From CAYLYU01 sp964501925 (lineage in GTDB: Bacteria; Pseudomonadota; Zetaproteobacteria; Mariprofundales; Mariprofundaceae): a DNA stretch of 64,000 nucleotides. The notes beneath the pieces were generated by a model. The model did not search any database. It was not told the origin of the DNA and saw nothing but the letters and a program-made list of their open reading frames with translations. This document shows, piece by piece, positions 1 to 8,897 of this stretch. Both the position numbers and the translations under genes were made by a program. The stretch is taken from contig CAZCTM010000008.1 in the NCBI GenBank assembly GCA_964501925.1, forward strand, positions 3,621-67,620, given 5' to 3'. Numbering within the stretch: the first letter of the stretch is position 1; the number at the start of each line of letters is the position of its first letter.

Positions 1-132
1 GTGGCCATTCTGTTCACAAACCTGAGGGGGTTTTACTTCTGTGAGGCCTGCGGCAGGATGATGGCCTACAAAAACATCTTTTCCAAACCCGGAACGTGCT
101 CAAAATGTGGCGCGCGCCTGAATCCGTCATGA
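1..132 (+). CDS. Small CxxC zinc-ribbon-like protein (possibly 5'-partial)
   Basis: The frame opens with GTG at the first base of the window and ends at TGA, giving 43 residues. Two CxxC pairs are visible (CEAC near residue 14 and CSKC near residue 33), spaced as in a minimal zinc ribbon. I infer a zinc-binding fold; no family is recognised. The frame reaches the window edge, so this may be the C-terminal end of a longer protein. Lysine/arginine-rich spacing between the knuckles fits a nucleic-acid-associated or structural zinc ribbon, but that is speculation. Confidence 0.5.
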   Translation: MAILFTNLRGFYFCEACGRMMAYKNIFSKPGTCSKCGARLNPS

Positions 133-223
133 TCTTCCGACCTCCTTCCAAGACAGACTGTATCGGCATGATCTCTTGGCTAACCCATTGATTTCACGTA
201 TAATTTTTCAACAGGACCCCCCC

Positions 224-252
224 TTGAAATCCCGGAAAACAGTCACTATATA
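224..252 (+). promoter_or_regulatory. Candidate promoter of the hsp20 gene
   Basis: TTGAAA at 224-229 and TATATA at 247-252 are separated by 17 nt, a good sigma-70 geometry about 60 nt before the hsp20 start. The -35 lies inside CCCTTGAAA, which also matches the heat-shock sigma-32 -35 (CTTGAAA). No clear sigma-32 CCCCAT -10 follows, so the heat-shock assignment is tentative. Confidence 0.5.
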
Positions 253-310
253 ATAGTTGCCGGAGATGGATTTCCGGGAAATACTCACATCATCATAAAG
301 GAGGTGTGTT

Positions 311-739
311 ATGACGTTGATGCGTTGGTCTCCATGGCAAGAACTGGAAAGCATGCATCGGCAACTTAGCCGCCTGCTTGATGAAACGCCTGTAGGACTT
401 ACCGGTGAGGCAGGTGAGTGGGTTCCTACCGTTGACATTCGTGAAACGGATGATGCATTGCTGCTCCAGGTTGAACTGCCAGGCATTGAGAAAAAGGATG
501 TTCACCTTGAGGTGCGCGACGATGTTCTCACCATTTCGGGCGAGCGCCGTTACGAGAAGGATGTGAAGGAGGAGAATGTCCATCGCATTGAACGCGCTTA
601 TGGCAAGTTCTCCCGCAGCTTCAGCCTTCCGAGCAATGTCGACGCCGAAAAGGTGGATGCCAAGATGAAGAATGGTGTGCTGGAGATTCGGCTTCCGAAA
701 TGCGAAAGCGCCAAACCGAAAGCCATCACCATTCACTAA
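311..739 (+). CDS. Hsp20/alpha-crystallin small heat-shock protein
   Basis: This 142-residue protein is an ATP-independent holdase chaperone of the Hsp20 family. The alpha-crystallin domain spans about residues 37-135. It starts near WVPTVDIRETDD and ends with the conserved GVLEIRLPK segment, followed by an IxI-type C-terminal anchor (AITIH) used for oligomer assembly. A strong Shine-Dalgarno (AAAGGAGGTG) sits just before the ATG. The gene is monocistronic, with a candidate promoter upstream and a strong intrinsic terminator downstream. Length is normal for class A bacterial small HSPs. Cytoplasmic. Confidence 0.95.
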   Translation: MTLMRWSPWQELESMHRQLSRLLDETPVGLTGEAGEWVPTVDIRETDDALLLQVELPGIEKKDVHLEVRDDVLTISGERRYEKDVKEENVHRIERAYGKFSRSFSLPSNVDAEKVDAKMKNGVLEIRLPKCESAKPKAITIH

Positions 740-765
740 TCCTGGCATTCTCGGTGTAATCGCCG

Positions 766-792
766 GGGCCGCTCACGCGGCCCTTTCTTTTT
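766..792 (+). terminator. Intrinsic terminator of hsp20
   Basis: A perfect 7-bp stem (GGGCCGC at 766-772 with GCGGCCC at 777-783) with a TCAC loop is followed by TTTCTTTTT. Confidence 0.85.
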
Positions 793-950
793 CTAGATGG
801 ACTGCTGTTTCAGAAGGATCAGCAAGCACTCGTTCCATCGGAAAGGGTAACCAAAGATCGTTTATCTTGCGCGCCTATTTTTGCTTCGGTAGCGTCGCGA
901 ATCTTTACCGTATCATGCGTTTGCAAACCCTATTGTAAGTAGAGGATATT

Positions 951-2864
951 ATGCTCGAATCAATGCGCAGTCATGCCCAGTCCTGGATCTCCAAGATCAT
1001 TCTTGGAGGTATTGCCCTTTCATTCATCCTGTGGGGTGTTGGCGATTACTTCCTTGGTTCAAGGCTTCAGGAGGTTGCTGAAGTGGATGGTGAACCCATT
1101 TCGCAGCTTGAGTTTTCCCAGACATACGAGCGTCAGCTCAACATGTTCCGTGCGTCGGCCGGCAAGGATTTTTCCCTGGAAATGGCACGTCAACTTGGCC
1201 TGAAGGAACAGACACTTCAGACCATCATCAATCGCCGGATCATCCTCAGTGAAGCTGAGACGATGGGGCTTACCGCCCCAAAACCAACACTGGTGCAGCG
1301 TGTGCATTCCAATCCATCCTTTCAGACCGCAGGATCATTTGATCCCGCACGGTATCGGATACTGACCCGGAATCTGGGCTACCGGACCCCTGCAGATTAC
1401 GAGCAGGAATTGAAGCTGGATATGATGGCAGATGCCCTGCAGCAGGCCATTATCGGCAGTGCGATTGTAAGTGATGAAGAGGTTCGGCAGCGTTTCCATG
1501 AGGAGTATGAGAAAAGGGTTCTGGCAAGCCTGATTGTCGACCCCGAAAGCCTTCAAAAGAAGGTCAAGATCAACGATCAACAGGCAAGGCAATACTATGA
1601 ATCACATAAGGAAAAATATCGCTCACCATTGCGCCTGAGCATGGAAATCGTGGAAATCAACCCTGAAACCCTGGCCAAGGAAGTATCCGTGGATGAATCC
1701 GAGATCATCAAGGCGTATGAGGAACAGAAAGACAAATTCACTGAGCCGGAACAGCGCCGGGCTCGGCATATTCTTGTGCGCCTTCCGGAAAATGCCTCGG
1801 ATGAACAGAAGCAGGCAGCACGGAAGAAAATCGAGGATGCCCTCAAACGTATCAAGGCGGGGGAGGAATTCGCAAAGGTCGCCAAGGAGGTCTCAGAGGA
1901 TGTGACAGCAAAGGATGGCGGCGATCTCGGATTCTTTGGCCGCGGCTCCATGGTTCCCGCATTTGAAGAGGTTGCTTTCTCCATGAAGCCAAACGAAGTC
2001 AGTGATGTTGTCGAAACACCCTTTGGTTTGCACATCATCCAGCTGGTCGAAATCCGGCCCGCAGGCACCAAAACCCTGGAGGAAGTGCGAAATCAGCTTG
2101 AGACCCAGCTGCGCAGGGAAAAGGCGGGTGACGAGGCCTATAATCTTTCGCAGGATCTCGATGACGCCCTTGGCCGGGAGGACAGTCTTTCCGCGGCAGC
2201 CGAAGCCGTTGGCCTCCCGGTCAAAAAACTTGGGCCTGTCAGTCAGGAAGAGGCCATGGCTGACCCCCTGTTCGCCGGAAATCCGGACTTTCGCAGGCAG
2301 ATCTTCGCCGCAACGATGGATGATCCGGTTGAAATCCATGAGCTGGATGATGGCCGTTTTGTTGCCGTGCAGATTGTATCGCGGAAGGAGCCCGACATCC
2401 TACCTTTCGAGAAGGTTGCGGCAAAGGTCTATGCCGATGCCAAAGCCGAAGAGGCCAGGAGGCTGGCGATGGAACAGGCCAGGGAGATTCTGGAGAAGGC
2501 CAGGAATTCCTCACTGGACTCTCTGGCAGCCACCTACAGCCAGGCCTTGTTCCTTTCGAAACCCGTAAGACGAAACGGCGTGGGAGATGAGGCCGGCTGG
2601 CTGACAACGGAAGTCCTTGCAAAGGCGTTCCAGACCCCCATGGGGGGCTATGTGGCAAATGTCATTGAAGTGCCGAAGGGATTTGCCGTGGTCCAGGTAA
2701 GGGACGTCATTTCAGCAACGGAAGAAGAATTCAGCAAAAAGGCAGAAGGCATCCGGCAGGAGCTTGTGAAAGCCAATGGGGCGGAACGCTTTGCCCGCTG
2801 GATCGCATCCGTGCGTGAGCGTCATGAGATCAATATCAATACCTCTGCGCTCGAGCGTTTCTGA
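951..2864 (+). CDS. ppiD: PpiD-like periplasmic folding chaperone / peptidyl-prolyl isomerase
   Basis: 637 residues, matching the usual PpiD length. One transmembrane helix at about residues 12-33 anchors it in the inner membrane, with the rest in the periplasm. A SurA/PpiD N-terminal chaperone region follows (about 35-200). A parvulin PpiC domain is clear at about 271-368 (RARHILVRLP, KDGGDLGFFGRG, TPFGLHIIQL). The C-terminal half is a degenerate second chaperone/parvulin-like region. It probably assists outer-membrane and exported proteins leaving the Sec translocon. The start is supported by AGAGGA before the ATG. Monocistronic; the next gene on the right is a tRNA on the other strand. Confidence 0.9.
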   Translation: MLESMRSHAQSWISKIILGGIALSFILWGVGDYFLGSRLQEVAEVDGEPISQLEFSQTYERQLNMFRASAGKDFSLEMARQLGLKEQTLQTIINRRIILSEAETMGLTAPKPTLVQRVHSNPSFQTAGSFDPARYRILTRNLGYRTPADYEQELKLDMMADALQQAIIGSAIVSDEEVRQRFHEEYEKRVLASLIVDPESLQKKVKINDQQARQYYESHKEKYRSPLRLSMEIVEINPETLAKEVSVDESEIIKAYEEQKDKFTEPEQRRARHILVRLPENASDEQKQAARKKIEDALKRIKAGEEFAKVAKEVSEDVTAKDGGDLGFFGRGSMVPAFEEVAFSMKPNEVSDVVETPFGLHIIQLVEIRPAGTKTLEEVRNQLETQLRREKAGDEAYNLSQDLDDALGREDSLSAAAEAVGLPVKKLGPVSQEEAMADPLFAGNPDFRRQIFAATMDDPVEIHELDDGRFVAVQIVSRKEPDILPFEKVAAKVYADAKAEEARRLAMEQAREILEKARNSSLDSLAATYSQALFLSKPVRRNGVGDEAGWLTTEVLAKAFQTPMGGYVANVIEVPKGFAVVQVRDVISATEEEFSKKAEGIRQELVKANGAERFARWIASVRERHEININTSALERF

Positions 2865-2929
2865 CACCTGATGGCTGTTACCGGTACGCAGCGAGGATAC
2901 ACCTTGCAAAGGGCTGCTGGCCTGGAAAC

Positions 2930-3005
<76 letters not shown>

Positions 3006-3019
3006 TTCGAAGACGGCGC

Positions 3020-3049
3020 ATTTAGCCATGCTCCCTTGGGGCTGTCAAC
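3020..3049 (-). promoter_or_regulatory. Candidate promoter of tRNA-Ala
   Basis: On the minus strand a perfect -35 TTGACA (3044-3049) and a weak -10 CTAAAT (3020-3025) are 18 nt apart. They sit about 15 nt before the mature tRNA 5' end. The -10 is poor (3/6), hence moderate confidence. Confidence 0.4.
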
Positions 3050-3058
3050 ACTATCCGG

Positions 3059-4489
3059 ATGAAAACCTCCGGAAAACCCCTGCGGCTTTTCCGGCGGGAG
3101 CTCTCGGCCGACTGTGAAACGCCTCTCTCCGTCTTTGCCCGGGTCCGTGGTTCGGGGGACTGTTTCTTGCTTGAAAGCGCAGAGGGAGGGGAAAACTGGG
3201 GGCGATACAGCATTATCGGATTTGAACCTGCGGCCATTGCCGTTGAACGGAACCACCAACTCCACATCAGCCACCGTGATGGGAAGAAGGAGATGCTTTC
3301 CGGCAAAGATATCCTCGACTGGCTCAGGGATGAAGTGGAACAGGTTGACCCCCCATCCTCCGACGGGCTTCCCTTCAGTGGTGGCGCAGTGGGTTTTTTC
3401 TCCTATGACATCATTCATCGGTTCGAACCCATGGAGAGCAGGCATCCGCTCTTTGATGAGCCCGTAGCCGCCTTCCTGCTTGTCGACCGATTCATCATCT
3501 TTGACAATCTTCGCGGCTCCCTTTCCCTATGTGTCCTGGCACCGGAAGGAAGTCTTGTTGACGATCTTCTGGATACGATCGAGGCCAAACTGGAGGGACC
3601 CGGCCTTGCCCCCATGCACCTTGATCTTCATCAGGGTGATGTTTCCGGGCCGAAAGCGGAAATAAGTCAGGAGGAGTTCGAGGCCAATGTACGCCGCGCC
3701 AAGGAGTACATCCTTGCGGGGGACATCTTTCAGGTGGTGCTGTCGCAGCGGTTCAGTGCGCCTCTTTCATGTGATCCGATCCAGATCTATCGTGCCGTTC
3801 GTCACATCAATCCCTCCCCATATCTTTTTTATCTGCATGTCGATGACACGCTGTTGATTGGTTCATCTCCGGAAATCCTGGTGCGCAAAGATGGTCGCAA
3901 GGCCGTGGTGAGACCCATTGCGGGAACCCGGCCACGCGGTCATACACGTGAAGAGGACGAGGCGCTGGAAAAGGACCTTCTTTCCGACGACAAGGAGCTC
4001 GCCGAGCATGTCATGCTTGTGGATCTCGGACGCAATGACCTCGGAAGGGTCTGCGAGTATGGCAGCGTGAAGGTTACGGAAGCCACAAAAATCGAGCGTT
4101 ATTCCCATGTCATGCATATTGTTTCCAATGTCGAGGGAACGTTGAAGGACGGAGTGAGCTGTCTTGATCTTCTGGCTGCCACCTTCCCCGCCGGAACCGT
4201 GTCCGGTGCACCCAAAATCCGTGCCATGCAAATCATTGATGAACTTGAGCCTGTGGCGCGAGGCCCATATGCCGGAGCCGTCGGGTACATTGCCTTCGGC
4301 GGCAAACATATGGATACGGCCATCACGATCCGGACAGCGGTGATCCGGCAGGGAATCATTCGGGTCCAGTCGGGAGCGGGCATAGTTGCCGATTCGGTAC
4401 CCTCAAAAGAGCATCAGGAATGTGTCAACAAGGCGATGGCCATGTTCCGTGCCGTCGACCTGGCCGAGGCCCAGCAGGAAAAAGCATGA
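3059..4489 (+). CDS. trpE: Anthranilate synthase component I
   Basis: 476 residues. With TrpG it converts chorismate and glutamine to anthranilate, the first committed step of tryptophan synthesis. The N-terminal LLES motif (residues 37-40) of the tryptophan feedback site is intact, so allosteric inhibition is expected. The chorismate-binding domain fills the C-terminal half (PIAGTRPRG, FPAGTVSGAPKIRAM, GAGIVADSVP). It is the first gene of trpEGDC and its TGA overlaps the trpG ATG. No Shine-Dalgarno and no Trp-rich leader peptide are visible in the short gap between tRNA-Ala and the start. PabB is the main alternative but the trp context argues against it. Confidence 0.97.
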   Translation: MKTSGKPLRLFRRELSADCETPLSVFARVRGSGDCFLLESAEGGENWGRYSIIGFEPAAIAVERNHQLHISHRDGKKEMLSGKDILDWLRDEVEQVDPPSSDGLPFSGGAVGFFSYDIIHRFEPMESRHPLFDEPVAAFLLVDRFIIFDNLRGSLSLCVLAPEGSLVDDLLDTIEAKLEGPGLAPMHLDLHQGDVSGPKAEISQEEFEANVRRAKEYILAGDIFQVVLSQRFSAPLSCDPIQIYRAVRHINPSPYLFYLHVDDTLLIGSSPEILVRKDGRKAVVRPIAGTRPRGHTREEDEALEKDLLSDDKELAEHVMLVDLGRNDLGRVCEYGSVKVTEATKIERYSHVMHIVSNVEGTLKDGVSCLDLLAATFPAGTVSGAPKIRAMQIIDELEPVARGPYAGAVGYIAFGGKHMDTAITIRTAVIRQGIIRVQSGAGIVADSVPSKEHQECVNKAMAMFRAVDLAEAQQEKA

Positions 4490-5052
4490 TTCTGGTGATT
4501 GATAACTATGACTCCTTCACGTTCAACCTGGTCCAGTATCTTGGCGAACTCGGCCAGCAACCCCTCGTGCACCGAAACGACCAGATCACAGTCAACGCCA
4601 TCAGGAAGCTCGGACCCACGCATATCGTGATCTCGCCCGGCCCATGTACACCCAGCGAAGCGGGTATCTCGGTACAACTTGTCCAAGAACTCTCGGGCAG
4701 GATTCCCATCCTTGGTGTTTGCCTGGGCCATCAATCCATAGCCGCTGCCTTCGGAGGAAGGGTGATTCGTGCCCCGCGCCTGATGCATGGTAAAACCAGC
4801 GCCATCTACCACGATCATTCATCCCTGTTTACAGGCATACCTTCGCCCTTCACGGCAACCCGTTATCACTCCCTGATTGTGGCTGAGCCCCTGCCAGACT
4901 GCCTCAAGCGAACCGCCTGGACCAGTGAAAACGAACTGATGGGCCTGGCCCATGTTCAGCACCCCACCTTCGGGGTGCAGTTTCATCCCGAATCGATCCT
5001 GACCGAACATGGCCACAGGCTGCTGAAGAACTTTCTGGACGTGCAGTCATGA
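4486..5052 (+). CDS. trpG: Anthranilate synthase component II (glutamine amidotransferase)
   Basis: 188 residues of class I glutamine amidotransferase, delivering ammonia to TrpE. The catalytic triad is visible: nucleophile Cys79 in GVCLGHQS, and His/Glu in FHPESI near the C terminus. The chosen ATG overlaps the trpE stop by 4 nt (ATGA) and begins MILVIDNYDSFT, the family's standard start. An in-frame upstream extension inside trpE is not credible. In many bacteria this subunit also serves PabB. Confidence 0.97.
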   Translation: MILVIDNYDSFTFNLVQYLGELGQQPLVHRNDQITVNAIRKLGPTHIVISPGPCTPSEAGISVQLVQELSGRIPILGVCLGHQSIAAAFGGRVIRAPRLMHGKTSAIYHDHSSLFTGIPSPFTATRYHSLIVAEPLPDCLKRTAWTSENELMGLAHVQHPTFGVQFHPESILTEHGHRLLKNFLDVQS

Positions 5053-6074
5053 CCCTGCATATTCAACAGGCCATACGCACATTGCAGTCAGGCGAGGCCA
5101 TTTCCGCTGTCGAGGCCGAGAGGGTTTTTTCGGAGATCATGCGTGGAATGGCCACACCGGCCCAAATCGGTGCTCTCCTGATGGGACTCACCATACGGGG
5201 AGAAACAGCCGATGTGATCACCGGGGCCGCCCGGGCCATGCGCTCCGCAGCCACACGGATTCATCCGGAAAGCAAGGGATTGCTGGATACCTGCGGCACG
5301 GGGGGAGACGGCGCGTCAACCTTCAACATCAGCACCACCGTTGCCCTGGTTGTCGCCTCTGCGGGCCAGAAGGTGGCCAAACACGGAAATCGTGCGGTTT
5401 CCTCCCGCTCCGGCAGTGCTGATGTCCTGGAAGCCCTGGGGGTGAACATCGGGCTGCCTCCCGAGAAAGTGGCCGAATGTGTGGACAAGGTGGGCATCGG
5501 GTTCCTCTTCGCACCGGGGCATCATCCGGCCATGAAATACGCTGCAGGACCCAGGCGTGAACTCGGGATTCGCAGCATCTTCAATCTCCTGGGTCCCTTA
5601 AGCAACCCGGCTGACGCCGAATATCAGATTATTGGGGTGTTTGCCAGGGACAAGCTTGATCTCGTGGCCAATGCCCTTTTGCAACTGGGTTCAGTACGGG
5701 CACTTGTCGTGCACGGTCGTGATGGCATGGATGAGATCACGACCACCACCATCAGCGATGCGATCCTCGTGGAGAAAGCCATGCCTCTGCGCCGGTTTGA
5801 GATTGATCCGCAGGCATTCGGGATACCGTACGCCAGTGCCGAGGACCTGGCAGGCGCTGATGCGGATGAGAACGCCCGCATCATCATGGAGATCCTCTCG
5901 GGGAAAAGGGGAGCGAAACGTGATATTGTCCTGCTCAACGCTGCTGCCGCGCTATGGATATGCGGGCGGGTTGATGGCATCCCTCAGGGCCTCAGGCTTG
6001 CGGCAGAGTGCATCGATGCGGGCAAGGCACGTGACAAGTTGCGGGCCCTGGTTGATTTTACGCAACAGGCATGA
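5049..6074 (+). CDS. trpD: Anthranilate phosphoribosyltransferase
   Basis: 341 residues. Transfers phosphoribose from PRPP to anthranilate. The PRPP-binding glycine-rich stretch (DTCGTGGDGASTFNIST, from about residue 79) and KHGNRAVSSRSGSADVLE are intact. The ATG overlaps the trpG stop by 4 nt, implying coupled translation. It is not fused to TrpG as in enterics. Confidence 0.97.
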   Translation: MTLHIQQAIRTLQSGEAISAVEAERVFSEIMRGMATPAQIGALLMGLTIRGETADVITGAARAMRSAATRIHPESKGLLDTCGTGGDGASTFNISTTVALVVASAGQKVAKHGNRAVSSRSGSADVLEALGVNIGLPPEKVAECVDKVGIGFLFAPGHHPAMKYAAGPRRELGIRSIFNLLGPLSNPADAEYQIIGVFARDKLDLVANALLQLGSVRALVVHGRDGMDEITTTTISDAILVEKAMPLRRFEIDPQAFGIPYASAEDLAGADADENARIIMEILSGKRGAKRDIVLLNAAAALWICGRVDGIPQGLRLAAECIDAGKARDKLRALVDFTQQA

Positions 6075-6859
6075 ACTCCATCCTTAATGCCATAGCTGCT
6101 GACAAGCGAAAGCATATCCGGGAGCAGAAGATCAGGGTTTCCGAGCAGGCGCTGATCAGAAGATGCGAACTCAGAGATACCACCCCTGATTTTGTCGACG
6201 CACTGGCCGAAAAAATTCTCGGCAGGCAGACCGCCATCATCGCTGAAATCAAGAAGGCGTCGCCCTCAAAGGGTCTGATACGGCGGGACTTCGAACCCGC
6301 ATCCATTGCACGATCCTATGAGCAGGCAGGCGCAACATGCCTCTCTGTGTTAACCGACACACCGTACTTCCAGGGGTCGGATCATGACCTTGAAACCGTT
6401 CGCCAGCAGGTGAGGCTGCCGATTCTGCGCAAGGATTTTATCCTCGATCCCTACCAAGTTCTGGAAGCCAAGGCCCTGGGGGCGGACGCCATCCTCATCA
6501 TCCTGGCCCTGGTGGATGACGTTCTGGCTTCTGATCTCTGCGCAGCAGCCGGAGAGCTGGACATGGCCGTACTGCCGGAGGTGCATGATCGGATAGAGCT
6601 TGAACGTGCGCTGACCTTGGGTACGCGGCTGATCGGCATCAACAACCGTGATCTGCACTCGTTTGAGACCCGTCTCAGCACAACCCTGAGCCTGTTACCG
6701 TATGTCCCCGAGAACCGGCTGGTCATTACCGAATCCGGAATTCATGATCGATCCGACATCGAGATGATGCAGGAAGCGGGAGTTTACGGTTTTCTTGTGG
6801 GTGAGTCCCTGATGCGCCAGCCCGATCCGGGTGAAGCCTTATCGAACCTGATATCCTAG
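6071..6859 (+). CDS. trpC: Indole-3-glycerol phosphate synthase
   Basis: 262 residues forming a single TIM barrel without a fused TrpF. Catalyses ring closure of CdRP to indole-3-glycerol phosphate. Signature segments include AEIKKASPSKG (catalytic Lys), LRKDFI, GINNRDL and ESGI. Its ATG overlaps the trpD stop (ATGA). It ends the operon here; trpF, trpB and trpA are not in the window. Confidence 0.97.
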   Translation: MNSILNAIAADKRKHIREQKIRVSEQALIRRCELRDTTPDFVDALAEKILGRQTAIIAEIKKASPSKGLIRRDFEPASIARSYEQAGATCLSVLTDTPYFQGSDHDLETVRQQVRLPILRKDFILDPYQVLEAKALGADAILIILALVDDVLASDLCAAAGELDMAVLPEVHDRIELERALTLGTRLIGINNRDLHSFETRLSTTLSLLPYVPENRLVITESGIHDRSDIEMMQEAGVYGFLVGESLMRQPDPGEALSNLIS

Positions 6860-6866
6860 CCGGGAC

Positions 6867-6895
6867 AAAAAAAGAGGGGACCTGACGGCCCCCTC
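6867..6895 (-). terminator. Intrinsic terminator of the Cyc2-like gene
   Basis: Read on the minus strand, a 9-bp stem with one mismatch (arms 6887-6895 and 6874-6882, loop 6883-6886) is followed by seven T residues (6867-6873). It separates the porin gene from convergent trpC. Confidence 0.8.
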
Positions 6896-6920
6896 CTTGC
6901 ACATCCGCAGATGCTTTTCC

Positions 6921-8153
6921 TTAATAGACGTACTCGATCATCAGAGCCGTTGAGCTCACAGTGGTTGAAACTCCACCGATCGGCGTGGTCTTGACGTTGT
7001 TGTACTCAAGATCCAGCTCGATGTTCTGGGCAACGGACCAGTAACCACCGAGAACCGTGGTCTTGATGGTGCCGGACTGACCAATGGTGTCATCCTTGAC
7101 CTTGGTGTAGTCGTAACCGAGGCGAACGCCGAAGTGACCGATGGCAACCTCGAGCAACGGAAAGTAACCGGAACGGTTGTTGGTGCTTCCCAGCGCCGTG
7201 GTGGCATACGGATCCTGACCCTTGACCTGAATGGGCAGGTAGAAGCTGACGCCAACATCGCCCAGATCACCCTGGACCTGGATATCAGCGCCCCAGACGG
7301 TGTAGTTGTCAGGAAGCGCAGGACCACCAAGCAGGGCGGCATTGGTGATGCCGACATCGCCGCTTGCATAGCTCAGGCCGGCAACCACGTCCAGACCGCC
7401 AACCTCACCAACGAAGGCGCCACGCAGATAGATGCCGGGCTTCAGCTCAACATAAACACCGGCCGGGTTGACGCCATTGTTGGGCACAGCGGCGGCAGCA
7501 GCGACGTAGAACATATCGTTCAACAATGCATAGGCGCCGATACCCGTCTGACCAGCGTGCATGTAGGTGCGGTAGGCATCAAAACGGTGCTGGGCACTGC
7601 GGGTGTTACGGGTGATGGTGTTGGAGCCGTCATTCAACGCCCAGCCCATGCCGAGGGCATCGGTGGAGTAGAGACCAATGGCAATCGGGCCCATGTCGGT
7701 GTCGGCCACATAGTACAGCTTGTAGGACAGCGGACCCATGTTCCACTCGGTTAGGCCACCCCAATGCTCGCCATAACGGCCGCCGATCAACAGCGCGGAC
7801 TCATCGTAGTGACGAATGCCAAGGCTGGCCTGGGTGCCCGGAATACCGGGGTTGACAAGGCCGGTCTGGCTCTTGATATCACCCTTGAACAGCAAGGATG
7901 CGTTGAATACTGCAGGCAGGGACAGGTTCTCGTCCTCGAGCAAAGCCTGCTCACCCGTATCACGGAAAGCGTTGATACGGAAGTTACGACCGAACGCGGC
8001 CAGCTTCGGAATGCGCTTGAAGTGGCAGTTCGTGCAAGCAGCGCCGGTCTGGCGCGCAAACGCCGGAACAGCCTCGGCCGTGTTGGGAGCAACGGCAACA
8101 GCCGAAACAGCCACAAGAGCAAAGGCCGCAGCAGAAAGAAGAATCTTCTTCAT
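6921..8153 (-). CDS. Cyc2-like outer-membrane monohaem cytochrome-porin
   Basis: 410 residues. A Sec signal peptide ends at about residue 28 (TAEA). The mature start VPAFARQTGAACTNCHFKRI carries one CxxCH haem-c motif at residues 40-44, followed by PKLAAFGRNFRINAF. This 'FARQTG..C..CH...P.L..FGR.F' layout is the N-terminal cytochrome plug of the Cyc2 fused cytochrome-porin family, whose characterised members oxidise extracellular Fe(II). The remaining ~350 residues alternate hydrophobic and polar residues like a beta barrel and end in a terminal aromatic (EYVY), the usual outer-membrane sorting signal. Start: GGAGGAAAAC precedes this ATG, while the in-frame extension lacks a site. Function as an iron oxidase is inference. 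It has its own promoter and terminator. Alternatives are a Cyc2-relative for another substrate or a haem-tagged porin. Confidence 0.75.
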   Translation of the reverse strand: MKKILLSAAAFALVAVSAVAVAPNTAEAVPAFARQTGAACTNCHFKRIPKLAAFGRNFRINAFRDTGEQALLEDENLSLPAVFNASLLFKGDIKSQTGLVNPGIPGTQASLGIRHYDESALLIGGRYGEHWGGLTEWNMGPLSYKLYYVADTDMGPIAIGLYSTDALGMGWALNDGSNTITRNTRSAQHRFDAYRTYMHAGQTGIGAYALLNDMFYVAAAAAVPNNGVNPAGVYVELKPGIYLRGAFVGEVGGLDVVAGLSYASGDVGITNAALLGGPALPDNYTVWGADIQVQGDLGDVGVSFYLPIQVKGQDPYATTALGSTNNRSGYFPLLEVAIGHFGVRLGYDYTKVKDDTIGQSGTIKTTVLGGYWSVAQNIELDLEYNNVKTTPIGGVSTTVSSTALMIEYVY

Positions 8154-8205
8154 GAGTTGTTTTCCTCCAAATATGATTCGCCCCCAAAGAGGGAGCAGTT
8201 GGCGC

Positions 8206-8234
8206 ACTATGTGTGAGCCATATCACAGAGTCAA
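8206..8234 (-). promoter_or_regulatory. Candidate sigma-70 promoter of the Cyc2-like gene
   Basis: On the minus strand TTGACT (8229-8234, 5/6) and CATAGT (8206-8211, 4/6) are separated by exactly 17 nt, placing the transcription start about 45 nt upstream of the ATG. Confidence 0.55.
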
Positions 8235-8283
8235 TGCAACACGGGGCCTGTGTGTCATTTCGTCACATAGGGGCATGATTTCT

Positions 8284-8319
8284 GGAATAGAAAGAGGGGC
8301 GGAATTCCATCCGCCCCTC
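8284..8319 (-). terminator. Candidate terminator of the ComEA-like gene
   Basis: A perfect 10-bp stem (8310-8319 with 8294-8303, 6-nt loop) is followed on the minus strand by TTTCTATT. The T-tract is interrupted, so efficiency is uncertain. It also insulates the Cyc2-like promoter. Confidence 0.6.
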
Positions 8320-8361
8320 ATGGTGGGTGCTGTTAATTTGATAATTAAATTCGTATGTCAC

Positions 8362-8679
8362 TCATGGACTGCAAGGATTGGAGCCCGCACATGGATTGAT
8401 ATTCCCCAGTGTCAGGTGACCGCGGATCTTTTCCAGTGTCTTCTCGCCGATACCCTTGACATGAACCAGTTCATCCAGACTCTTGAACGGACCATGCTCC
8501 TTGCGATATGCCACGATGGCAGCCGCAATTTTTTCGCCAATACCCTTGACCGCCTGCAACTCCTCCACAGTAGCCGTATTGACATTGACCTGATCCGTGG
8601 CCATTGCTGGCACCTGCCAGCCGGCAAAAAATACCATGAAAGCAAATAAGACCCAGAGCAATTTTATTCGTTTGTTCAT
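8362..8679 (-). CDS. ComEA-like exported helix-hairpin-helix protein
   Basis: 105 residues. The N-terminal signal peptide or anchor (about 1-27, ending PAMA) is followed by two helix-hairpin-helix motifs: VNVNTATVEELQAVKGIGEK (about 31-50) and SLDELVHVKGIGEKTLEKI (about 68-86). This is the minimal ComEA architecture, which binds double-stranded DNA in the periplasm during natural uptake. A strong Shine-Dalgarno (AAAGGAGGG) precedes the ATG. The short C-terminal tail contains two cysteines (CAGSNPC). No other competence genes are nearby, so a role in uptake is family-based inference. Confidence 0.85.
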   Translation of the reverse strand: MNKRIKLLWVLFAFMVFFAGWQVPAMATDQVNVNTATVEELQAVKGIGEKIAAAIVAYRKEHGPFKSLDELVHVKGIGEKTLEKIRGHLTLGNINPCAGSNPCSP

Positions 8680-8897
8680 CGCTCACCCTCCTTTGACGTG
8701 AGATACATGTTCTATAGACAGGTTTACCCAATTGCGCAAGGCATATCCGTTTCCTGTGGTTGCCTGAAGCGAGGGTTGCCGTCAGGATCCCAGGGGCAAC
8801 CTGAAGCAGGTGTCAGACCTCACCATTATTTGCTCTCTCCAGACGTCATGGGCAAAGTGGTTAAGTATCCGGAAAACATGTCATCATTGAGGCTATC

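Noticed and set aside
3006..3058. Trp attenuator or leader peptide before trpE
   Set aside because: The gap between tRNA-Ala and trpE is only 53 nt, with no Trp codon run and no anti-terminator hairpin.
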